Shown: piece after piece, positions 1 to 4,905 of the stretch
How positions within the stretch are numbered: position 1 is the stretch's first letter
Layout: the number at the start of each line of letters is the position of its first letter
NCBI GenBank assembly: GCA_934232895.1
Contig: CAKQGH010000022.1
Coordinates: 1 to 6,744 of the forward strand
Source: an uncultured Alphaproteobacteria bacterium
GTDB lineage: Bacteria > Pseudomonadota > Alphaproteobacteria > Rs-D84
DNA length: 6,744 nt
Reading direction: 5' to 3'
The notes under the pieces: generated by a model
The model's input: only the letters and a program-made list of their open reading frames with translations
Told to the model about the DNA's origin: nothing
The model's database searches: none
Made by a program: the position numbers and the translations under genes

Positions 1-69
1 ACTCGAACCGACACTCCTTGCAGAACTTGATTTTGAGTCAAGCGCGTCTACCAATTCCGCCACGGGGCC
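1..69 (-). tRNA. tRNA-Leu (anticodon CAA), 3' end cut by window edge
   Basis: On the minus strand the sequence starts GGCCCCG, followed by TG at tRNA positions 8-9. A D-arm of leucine type follows (GCGGAATTGGTAGACGC), then the anticodon arm CTTGA / CTCAAAA / TCAAG. The 7-nt loop gives anticodon CAA, which reads the UUG leucine codon. A variable arm longer than in class I tRNAs comes next, and then the start of the T arm with GGTTCGAGT, where the window ends. The acceptor 3' strand and CCA are therefore not visible. The 5' end lies 12 nt after the rpmB stop codon, with no terminator between, so the tRNA is probably processed from the rpmB transcript. The identity rests on the anticodon and the class II shape. 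Confidence 0.93.
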
Positions 70-81
70 AAAACCGTGCGA

Positions 82-456
82 TTATTTCGCGGCTGCTTTC
101 TTGGCTTCTACTTTTTTAACCAAGCGAGCACTGCGCACAGGTTTATGAGCCGGCTTTTTCGCAGGTGCGGCGGCCTTGCCCTGTTTCTTTTCAATCGCTT
201 TCTTAATCGCGGCCATATCGTCGGTCAAACGCGACACTGGTTTCGCCATTACATACGCATCCAGACCGCCGTGTTTGGTCAATGTACGCAGACCGGCCGT
301 CGAAACACGCAACGAGAAATCACGATTCAAAATATCGCTGTGAAACTTTAATTTTTGCAGGTTCGGCAAGAATGTGCGTTTTGTATGACGCATAGAGTGG
401 GAAACATTCATCCCAACTTCTGTTTTCTTACCTGTAACTTTACATACACGTGGCAT
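82..456 (-). CDS. rpmB: 50S ribosomal protein L28 with C-terminal extension
   Basis: This is a structural protein of the large ribosomal subunit, 124 aa. The N-terminal ~75 residues carry the L28 pattern: MPRVCKVTGKK, then NVSHSMRHTKRTFLPNLQ, then SLRVSTAGLRTL. This matches the E. coli protein (78 aa; SRVCQVTGKR, SHALNATKRRFLPNL, LRVSAKGMR). Residues ~78-124 form an extra basic low-complexity tail rich in Lys, Ala and Pro. Alphaproteobacterial L28 proteins are commonly longer than the E. coli one, but this tail is long. The start is fixed by an AAGGA Shine-Dalgarno (465-469) 8 nt upstream and by the conserved MPRVC beginning. A tRNA-Leu gene follows 12 nt downstream, and the DUF4301 gene lies 65 bp upstream on the same strand. 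The family assignment is secure. Confidence 0.97.
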   Translation of the reverse strand: MPRVCKVTGKKTEVGMNVSHSMRHTKRTFLPNLQKLKFHSDILNRDFSLRVSTAGLRTLTKHGGLDAYVMAKPVSRLTDDMAAIKKAIEKKQGKAAAPAKKPAHKPVRSARLVKKVEAKKAAAK

Positions 457-484
457 ATCAATAATCCTTTAATAACTGGGGCAT

Positions 485-513
485 AATTTATACTAAATTT
501 CCAGAAATGTCAA
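485..513 (-). promoter_or_regulatory. Candidate sigma-70 promoter for rpmB (and tRNA-Leu)
   Basis: On the minus strand a perfect -35 hexamer TTGACA (508-513) is followed after 17 nt by TAAATT (485-490), or after 15 nt by TATAAA (487-492), as the -10. This sits about 30-50 nt upstream of the rpmB start and only 8 bp after the DUF4301 stop codon. rpmB and the following tRNA-Leu can therefore be expressed independently of the upstream gene. No intrinsic terminator separates the DUF4301 gene from it, so read-through is also possible. Confidence 0.7.
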
Positions 514-521
514 GTAATGTT

Positions 522-1976
522 TTACTTTTTTGTTTGTGCATTACCGTGTTCGGGTGATAACAGGTCGGTCACGACCTTGACCGGGGTAAAAGTGGACGCC
601 GGCACCGCAACAAAAACCGTGTTCCACCGCGCCATTGCGCCGTTCCACAATCCTGGGCGTTCCATCGCACGCAGTGCGCGACCGCCGGATGATTTGTCCG
701 AAATAAATCCGGTTTTCGGGTCGACAAATTGTGTTAAATCAAATTTGTTACCATGCGCGTCACGCACACCACACACCAAATCAACCGGGTTAAAGTGCGA
801 CGACGCGTTCATTATACCGCGGGCATCTGGGGCAATCTGGCTGGATTCCACAATTTGCAGGGATTCTGTGCCATTTTCGTCCCGCACCCAAAACGGCCCC
901 CCACCCGGCGCGCCACTGTTTTTTACCACGCCGCACACGCGAATTGGTCGGTTCAATATCGCACGCAACGCGTCGGCATTGGCATCATCTGGCACGCGTA
1001 CGCACAAATCATTTTTAATAAATGTGCGAATTTCGCCCAAATCGTGCGCCGCGAAATTATCCAGGTATTCAAACGCACGCGATTGCAATTCAACCAGCAT
1101 CCCCGCCAACGTGCGTTTATATTTGATTGTGTCGCCGCGCAACGCATCGGTAGTCATATTATCAATATTTTTTATAAACACTATATCGGCATCAATATCG
1201 TTCAGGTTTTCAATCAATGCGCCGTGGCCCGCCGGGCGAAACAGCAATCGTCCATCGTCCGTGCGAAACAGTGTGTTGTCCGGGTTTACCGCAATTGTGT
1301 CGGTGCTGGCGCGCTGGTTCGACATTGAAATATCATATTTTACACCATACCGCGCACTGTATTCCGGAACGACCCGCGCCAAGATTGCACGGAATCCCGC
1401 CGTATGTTCGGGCGACACGGTAAAATGAATGCGCACCACACCATTCGTGGCGGCGTACTGGGCACCCTCGACCAAGTGTTCTTCTACGGCGGTGCGGCTG
1501 TAATTATCATATTTGTGAAACGCAATTAAACCCTTGGGCAAATTACCGTAATCCAGGCCCGCATTGGTCAAAATGCACGCGATTTTATCATGGTCGGTGG
1601 CATTATCCGGCAAAAAAGGTTTCAAGTCATTCCAAAATGCAAATTTATCCAAATTGTCCAGCACGCGTCGCGTCACACCATTCATTGTGCCGGTGTTCAA
1701 GAATTCAAACAAATCGCGAAACATACGCGTTGCCGCACCAGATGCGGGCACAAACTTTACAATTTTTTTCGTCGTCTGGGCAACAGTATATTTTTCGGCA
1801 TATCGCGCGATGTCCGCATCGGTCAATTCAATAATGCCGTTTCCAACGGTTGCCGGCGCGGTAATATCGGCGTATGGAAATCCGCGCACGAAATCCCCCA
1901 TTTGCGCCATAACCGCATCCACCATCAGGCCGTGATTTTTTATTTGTTCAATATCTGTATTGGAAAATTCTGTCAT
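522..1976 (-). CDS. DUF4301 family protein, possible nucleotidyltransferase fold
   Basis: The protein is 484 aa. I recognise it as DUF4301, a roughly 500-residue family best known to me from Bacteroidota and without an established function. Signature stretches are KFVPASGAATRM (residues 74-85), RPAGHG (247-252) with NIDN (270-273), NSGAPGGGPFWV (353-364), IVESSQI (375-381) and FVAVPASTFTPVK (455-467). By inference these fall in the order seen in UDP-sugar pyrophosphorylases: a GG-x-TR-like nucleotide loop, a GHG/N-x-DN sugar-nucleotide region, a VE-sei-like strand and a C-terminal F-x-PVK. No cofactor or substrate can be assigned. There is no signal peptide, so it is probably cytoplasmic. The start is placed at 1976 because the AAGGA Shine-Dalgarno at 1987-1991 precedes it by 10 nt. 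The in-frame ATG at 2063 would add 29 residues of weak character, lacks an obvious Shine-Dalgarno and runs into the clpB promoter region. It is divergent from clpB. Confidence 0.85.
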   Translation of the reverse strand: MTEFSNTDIEQIKNHGLMVDAVMAQMGDFVRGFPYADITAPATVGNGIIELTDADIARYAEKYTVAQTTKKIVKFVPASGAATRMFRDLFEFLNTGTMNGVTRRVLDNLDKFAFWNDLKPFLPDNATDHDKIACILTNAGLDYGNLPKGLIAFHKYDNYSRTAVEEHLVEGAQYAATNGVVRIHFTVSPEHTAGFRAILARVVPEYSARYGVKYDISMSNQRASTDTIAVNPDNTLFRTDDGRLLFRPAGHGALIENLNDIDADIVFIKNIDNMTTDALRGDTIKYKRTLAGMLVELQSRAFEYLDNFAAHDLGEIRTFIKNDLCVRVPDDANADALRAILNRPIRVCGVVKNSGAPGGGPFWVRDENGTESLQIVESSQIAPDARGIMNASSHFNPVDLVCGVRDAHGNKFDLTQFVDPKTGFISDKSSGGRALRAMERPGLWNGAMARWNTVFVAVPASTFTPVKVVTDLLSPEHGNAQTKK

Positions 1977-2045
1977 ACTTGATAAATCCTTGTGTTTGCC
2001 CCCAGAATAATACAAAAAAATTTCGTGCGCAATATATTCCTGTGC

Positions 2046-2074
2046 CTTGAAAATGCGGCGCATGATATTATATA
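2046..2074 (+). promoter_or_regulatory. Candidate clpB promoter, heat-shock-like -35
   Basis: CTTGAAA (2046-2052) carries the TTGAAA -35 hexamer and also equals the sigma-32 (RpoH) -35 consensus. An AT-only patch follows, with TATATA at 2069-2074 after a 16-nt spacer. The CCCCAT-type -10 of enterobacterial RpoH promoters is not seen, so heat-shock control is plausible for a disaggregase gene but only half supported. The predicted leader to the clpB start would be about 30 nt. Confidence 0.5.
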
Positions 2075-2094
2075 TCCATCAACGAAAAACACAA
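2067..2094 (-). promoter_or_regulatory. Candidate promoter for the DUF4301 gene
   Basis: On the minus strand TTGTGT (2089-2094) is followed after 16 nt by a perfect TATAAT (2067-2072). The leader to the start at 1976 would be about 80 nt. The -10 overlaps the -10 proposed for clpB on the other strand, and its -35 lies in the clpB leader. A weaker alternative, TTGCGC with TATTAT, lies closer to the gene. Confidence 0.45.
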
Positions 2095-2111
2095 ACAGGA
2101 GGATTTACAAC

Positions 2112-4169
2112 ATGAATCCAGAAGAAATGCAAGAAACGCCGCAACAGGCGATAGAAAAATATACGACAGATTTTACCAAGCTGGCGTCCGACGGCAAATT
2201 GGACCCGGTGATTGGTCGTGACGAAGAAATTCGCCGCACAATCCAGGTATTGTCGCGTCGTACAAAAAACAACCCGGTGTTGATTGGTAATCCGGGTGTT
2301 GGAAAAACCGCAATTGTCGAGGGTTTGGCCGAACGAATCGTTTCGGGCGATGTGCCGGAAAATTTGTTAAAGAAAAAACTGTTGTCGCTGGATATGGGCG
2401 CGCTGATGGCGGGCGCAATGTTCCGTGGCCAGTTCGAGGCGCGATTCAAGGCAATATTAAAAGCGGTCAAGGACGCCGATGGCGGAATTATTCTGTTTAT
2501 TGACGAATTGCACACATTGGTCGGCGCTGGCAAAGGCGAAGGCAGCATGGACGCCGGCAATTTGTTAAAACCCATGTTGGCGCGTGGCGAACTGCACTGT
2601 TTGGGTGCAACAACACTGGACGAATATCGCCAATACATTGAAAAAGACCCTGCCCTGGCGCGTCGTTTTCAACCCGTCTATGTGGACGAGCCGACCGTTG
2701 ATGACACGATTTCAATTTTGCGCGGTCTGAAAGAAAAATACGAAGGTCACCATGGTGTGCGTATTTCTGATTCTGCGCTGGTGTCGGCGGTAAAATTATC
2801 GAATCGGTATATCACCGACCGTTTTCTGCCGGACAAGGCAATCGATTTGATTGACGAGGCCGCCGCCCGTGTCCGTATTGAAATTGCATCCAAACCCGAA
2901 AAGTTGGACGAAGTTGATCGCCACTTGATGCAGTTGAAAATTGAACAACAGGCATTAAAGAAAGAAAAAGATGCCGATTCCAAAAAGCGTTTGGGCGAAT
3001 TGGATAAACTGATTGCCGAATTGCAGGCCGAATCGGATAAAATGACCGCCGATTGGCGCGCCGAACAGGGAAAAATGCGCGCATTGTCCGACGCAATGGC
3101 CGCACTGGACGCCGCCAAGGCCGAGGTTGCAACCGCCATGCGCAACGGCGATTATGAAAAGGCATCTGCCCTGCAATATGGCAAGGTTCCAGAACTGGAA
3201 GAACAAATCCGCAAGCTGAACGCCGATGCGCGCGAGTATAAAACGGTTTTACCGGAACATATTGCCGCGGTTGTCAGCAAATGGACCGGTGTCCCGGCGG
3301 ACAAATTGACAATGGAAGAGCAATCAAAACTGTTAAATATCGAGGACGAATTGCGTCACCGCGTTGTGGGCCAGGATCACGCCCTGACGGTTGTTGCACG
3401 TGCAATTCGCCGCAGCCGCGCGGGCCTGTCCGATCCGCATCGCCCCGCGGGCAGTTTTATGTTCCTGGGGCCGACCGGCGTTGGTAAAACCGAGGTTGCC
3501 AAAGCCCTGGCCGAATACCTGTTTAACGACGACACGGCCATGACCCGAATTGATATGAGTGAATATATGGAACCGCATTCGGTATCGCGCCTGATTGGCA
3601 GTCCCCCGGGATATGTCGGTTATGAACAAGGCGGTGTTTTGACCGAATCGGTGCGTCGTCGCCCATACCAGGTGTTGCTGTTCGATGAAATCGAAAAGGC
3701 CAACCCCGATGTGTTTAATGTGTTCCTGCAAATCTTGGACGATGGTCGTTTGACCGATGGCCAGGGTCATGTGGTGAACTTTACAAACACAATCATTATT
3801 ATGACCAGCAACCTGCCGTCTATGGATGCGGTGAAGCGGCAATTCCGCCCAGAATTCATCAACCGTATTGATGAAATCGTGTTCTTTAACCCATTGGGCA
3901 AAGATGTTATGGCGGGCATTGTGAAAATCCAGTTGCGCAACCTGGAACGCCGCCTGGCCGACCGCCGCATTACATTGGATGTGTCGGACGCCGCGATTAA
4001 ATGGTTGGGCGACAACGGATATGACGAGGCATTCGGTGCCCGCCCGTTAAAGCGCCTGATTACATCGGCGGTCGAAGATAAAATTGCAGACCTGATTTTA
4101 TCCGGCACCGTTGGCGAGGGCAGCACAGTCTATGTTGATGTCCACGGCAAAGAATTGACCGTAAAATAA
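2112..4169 (+). CDS. clpB: ClpB-type AAA+ disaggregase lacking the N-terminal domain
   Basis: This is an ATP-driven hexameric chaperone that, with the DnaK system, pulls polypeptides out of aggregates. It is cytoplasmic and 685 aa long (E. coli ClpB 857). NBD1: Walker A GNPGVGKT (59-66), pore loop MFRGQ (103-107), Walker B ILFIDELH (127-134), arginine fingers R184-R185. Coiled-coil M domain at roughly 262-378, with family landmarks IEQQALKKE and ALQYGKVPELE at about full length. NBD2: Walker A GPTGVGKT (453-460), pore loop GYVGYEQGG (500-508), Walker B LLFDEIEKA (522-530), sensor-1 TSNL (565-568), sensor-2 GAR (642-644). The long M domain and the absence of the ClpP-binding IGL/IGF loop point to ClpB rather than ClpA or ClpC. 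The ~145-residue N-domain is absent: the protein begins about where the E. coli internal-start ClpB-80 does. The start is set by AGGAGG at 2097-2102, 9 nt upstream. The 40 upstream in-frame codons from 1992 do not resemble an N-domain. Deviations include a short loop after sensor-1 and K-Y to M-F in pore loop 1. Confidence 0.95.
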   Translation: MNPEEMQETPQQAIEKYTTDFTKLASDGKLDPVIGRDEEIRRTIQVLSRRTKNNPVLIGNPGVGKTAIVEGLAERIVSGDVPENLLKKKLLSLDMGALMAGAMFRGQFEARFKAILKAVKDADGGIILFIDELHTLVGAGKGEGSMDAGNLLKPMLARGELHCLGATTLDEYRQYIEKDPALARRFQPVYVDEPTVDDTISILRGLKEKYEGHHGVRISDSALVSAVKLSNRYITDRFLPDKAIDLIDEAAARVRIEIASKPEKLDEVDRHLMQLKIEQQALKKEKDADSKKRLGELDKLIAELQAESDKMTADWRAEQGKMRALSDAMAALDAAKAEVATAMRNGDYEKASALQYGKVPELEEQIRKLNADAREYKTVLPEHIAAVVSKWTGVPADKLTMEEQSKLLNIEDELRHRVVGQDHALTVVARAIRRSRAGLSDPHRPAGSFMFLGPTGVGKTEVAKALAEYLFNDDTAMTRIDMSEYMEPHSVSRLIGSPPGYVGYEQGGVLTESVRRRPYQVLLFDEIEKANPDVFNVFLQILDDGRLTDGQGHVVNFTNTIIIMTSNLPSMDAVKRQFRPEFINRIDEIVFFNPLGKDVMAGIVKIQLRNLERRLADRRITLDVSDAAIKWLGDNGYDEAFGARPLKRLITSAVEDKIADLILSGTVGEGSTVYVDVHGKELTVK

Positions 4170-4170
4170 A

Positions 4171-4196
4171 AAATGCCCCACCTGGGGCATTTTTTT
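4171..4196 (+). terminator. Intrinsic terminator of clpB
   Basis: Directly after the clpB stop codon, AAATGCCCCA (4171-4180) and TGGGGCATTT (4183-4192) form a GC-cored stem, with an effective loop of ACCT. A run of seven T residues (4190-4196) follows. This is a classic Rho-independent terminator. Confidence 0.93.
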
Positions 4197-4230
4197 AGAG
4201 CATAGATAATAGAGCACAGATAATAGATAG
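4197..4230. repeat. Short AT-rich tandem repeat (14-bp period)
   Basis: AGAGCATAGATAAT (4197-4210) is followed immediately by AGAGCACAGATAAT (4211-4224), differing at one base, and by a partial third copy AGATAG. A small hairpin GCGCC-ATTC-GGCGC (4232-4245) comes next. The function is unknown. Similar GATAGAG words recur at 4331-4354 on the other side of the first double-hairpin element. Confidence 0.75.
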
Positions 4231-4270
4231 CGCGCCATTCGGCGCACTTATTTCCTCCCCATCGCAGTCT

Positions 4271-4320
4271 AAAATCCCCTTCGCTGGCGAAGGGGTGGCA
4301 CGAAGTGCCGGGGTAGTGGT
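4271..4320 (+). repeat. Double-hairpin repeat element, copy A
   Basis: Hairpin 1 is CCCCTTCGC (4276-4284) pairing with GCGAAGGGG (4287-4295). Hairpin 2 is GGCAC (4297-4301) pairing with GTGCC (4305-4309). The element closes with GGGGTAGTGG (4310-4319). The same plan (AAAT/AAGTTC lead, CCCC-stem-GGGG, TG, second stem, GGGGTGGT tail) recurs in copies B, C and D, so this is one family of dispersed REP-like repeats. Confidence 0.8.
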
Positions 4321-4327
4321 ATAAAAC

Positions 4328-4360
4328 AAGTGATAGAGCGAATAAGTGATAGAGTGATAA
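4328..4360. repeat. Short tandem repeat (16-bp period)
   Basis: AAGTGATAGAG occurs at 4328-4338 and again at 4344-4354. The first is followed by CGAAT and the second by TGATAA, giving a 16-bp period. It lies just after copy A and uses words similar to the repeat at 4197-4230. Confidence 0.65.
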
Positions 4361-4381
4361 AGTTTTAAGAATAAAAAGAAC

Positions 4382-4402
4382 CGTCATACCGGCGCCTGGG
4401 CC
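4382..4402. repeat. Half copy of the CGTCAT-CCGGCGC palindromic element
   Basis: CGTCATACCGGCGCCTGGGCC closely resembles the first arm and loop of the complete palindrome at 4440-4467 (CGTCATGCCGGCGCAGGCC), but the returning arm is missing. It appears to be a degenerate or truncated copy lying about 58 bp before the intact one. Confidence 0.6.
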
Positions 4403-4439
4403 CCGCAACAATATTGCAGAACACACCCAAAAGAAGAAT

Positions 4440-4467
4440 CGTCATGCCGGCGCAGGCCGGTATGACG
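4440..4467. repeat. Palindromic element, 12-bp stem
   Basis: The left arm CGTCATGCCGGC (4440-4451) pairs with GCCGGTATGACG (4456-4467) through 12 positions, including one G-T wobble, around a GCAG loop. There is no T run beyond it, so it is not a typical terminator. Palindromes starting GTCATGCCGGC are a common dispersed repeat type in proteobacterial genomes. Confidence 0.8.
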
Positions 4468-4524
4468 AGCGTTTTATGTATTGATTCTTATTTTATAGAC
4501 ACAATGTTTTTTATGCCGTGTACC

Positions 4525-4568
4525 AAGTTCCCCTCCGGTGGAGGGGTGGCCGCAGGCCGGGGTGGTCT
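4525..4568 (+). repeat. Double-hairpin repeat element, copy B
   Basis: The lead AAGTTC is followed by CCCCTCC (4530-4536) pairing with GGAGGGG (4540-4546). A second small stem follows, GGCC (4548-4551) with GGCC (4555-4558), and then the tail GGGGTGGTCT. It faces copy C in opposite orientation across 36 bp. Confidence 0.82.
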
Positions 4569-4604
4569 CGAGAGGGCGCAGTGTTGTACAAAGTTTCAAA
4601 TATA

Positions 4605-4651
4605 AAGACCACCTCCCCGCTACGCGGTACTCCTCCACAGGAGGAGAACTT
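4605..4651 (-). repeat. Double-hairpin repeat element, copy C (inverted)
   Basis: Read on the minus strand it begins AAGTTC. CTCCTCC then pairs with GGAGGAG (plus-strand positions 4640-4646 and 4630-4636), followed by CCGC pairing with GCGG (4617-4627) and the tail GGTGGTCTT. The stem bases differ from copy B but the pairing is kept, which indicates conserved structure. B and C form an inverted pair sharing the same outer and inner ends. Confidence 0.82.
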
Positions 4652-4672
4652 AGTGTGTACCGGGAATAAACC

Positions 4673-4720
4673 AAATTCCCCTCTGGCCAGAGGGGTGCAC
4701 GCGGTAGCGTGCGGGGTGTC
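4673..4720 (+). repeat. Double-hairpin repeat element, copy D
   Basis: A perfect 18-bp palindrome CCCCTCTGGCCAGAGGGG (4678-4695) is followed by TG-linked hairpin 2, GCACGC (4697-4702) with GCGTGC (4707-4712), and the tail GGGGTGTC. It has the same plan as copies A-C with compensated stem changes. Confidence 0.82.
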
Positions 4721-4731
4721 GTTGCCCCGTA

Positions 4732-4875
4732 GATTGCTTCACTTCATTCGCAATGACACCGCAAGTGCGGGGAACCCAATCCAAGCGAAGCGCAGGATAC
4801 GGCAAGGACGCAGTCCGCAGGCGACACACTCACTAATTTTCCAAGAATTGTCATTGCGAGCGCAGCGTGGCAATC
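4732..4875. repeat. Inverted pair of 27-bp GTCATTGCGA elements enclosing ~90 bp
   Basis: The left arm (4732-4758, starting GATTGCTTC and ending GCAATGACA) and the right arm (4849-4875, starting TGTCATTGCGA and ending GGCAATC) match in inverted orientation at 21 of 27 positions. The space between holds small hairpins, CCGCA-AG-TGCGG (4759-4770) and GGAC-GCA-GTCC (4806-4816). The GTCATTGCGAGCG...GGCAATCC motif is a widespread dispersed repeat in bacterial genomes. No target-site duplication is evident. Confidence 0.7.
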
Positions 4876-4905
4876 CATAAAACGCCCCAGTGCAGGGTAT
4901 CGGCC

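Larger units (their letters stand above)
4170..4905. other. 736-bp convergent intergenic region rich in palindromic repeats, no gene seen
   Basis: The stretch lies between the 3' ends of clpB (plus) and the repeat-protein gene (minus), so it needs to hold no promoter for either. After the clpB terminator it contains short AT-rich tandem repeats, four double-hairpin elements, a 12-bp palindrome with a half copy, and an inverted pair of 27-bp elements, each described separately. The short open frames here (up to about 120 codons) run straight through the palindromes, lack family resemblance and are not called. I see no tRNA or recognisable structured RNA. Confidence 0.8.

Noticed and set aside
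517..1428. 303-codon open frame on the plus strand
   Set aside because: It lies wholly antisense to the DUF4301 gene, has no family resemblance and no Shine-Dalgarno, and is a codon-composition shadow of the minus-strand gene.
1977..2063. Upstream in-frame start for the DUF4301 protein (29 extra residues)
   Set aside because: There is no Shine-Dalgarno before 2063, the extra residues do not fit the family start, and the sequence coincides with the promoter region. The start at 1976 has AAGGA 10 nt upstream.
1992..2111. Upstream in-frame extension of clpB (40 codons)
   Set aside because: It does not resemble a Clp N-domain, has no good ribosome binding site, and overlaps both promoter candidates. 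AGGAGG before 2112 fixes the start.
2112..4169. ClpA or ClpC (ClpP-partner unfoldase)
   Set aside because: The M domain is of full ClpB length, ALQYGKVPELE is a ClpB landmark, and the IGL/IGF ClpP-docking loop is absent.
4414..4880. Short open frames in the intergenic region
   Set aside because: They run through palindromic repeats, have no credible start signals and encode no recognisable domain.
4879..4897. Possible terminator for the minus-strand surface-protein gene
   Set aside because: The stem read as CCCTG/TGGGG has only three Watson-Crick pairs plus wobbles, and the following T run is four long. It is too weak to call.
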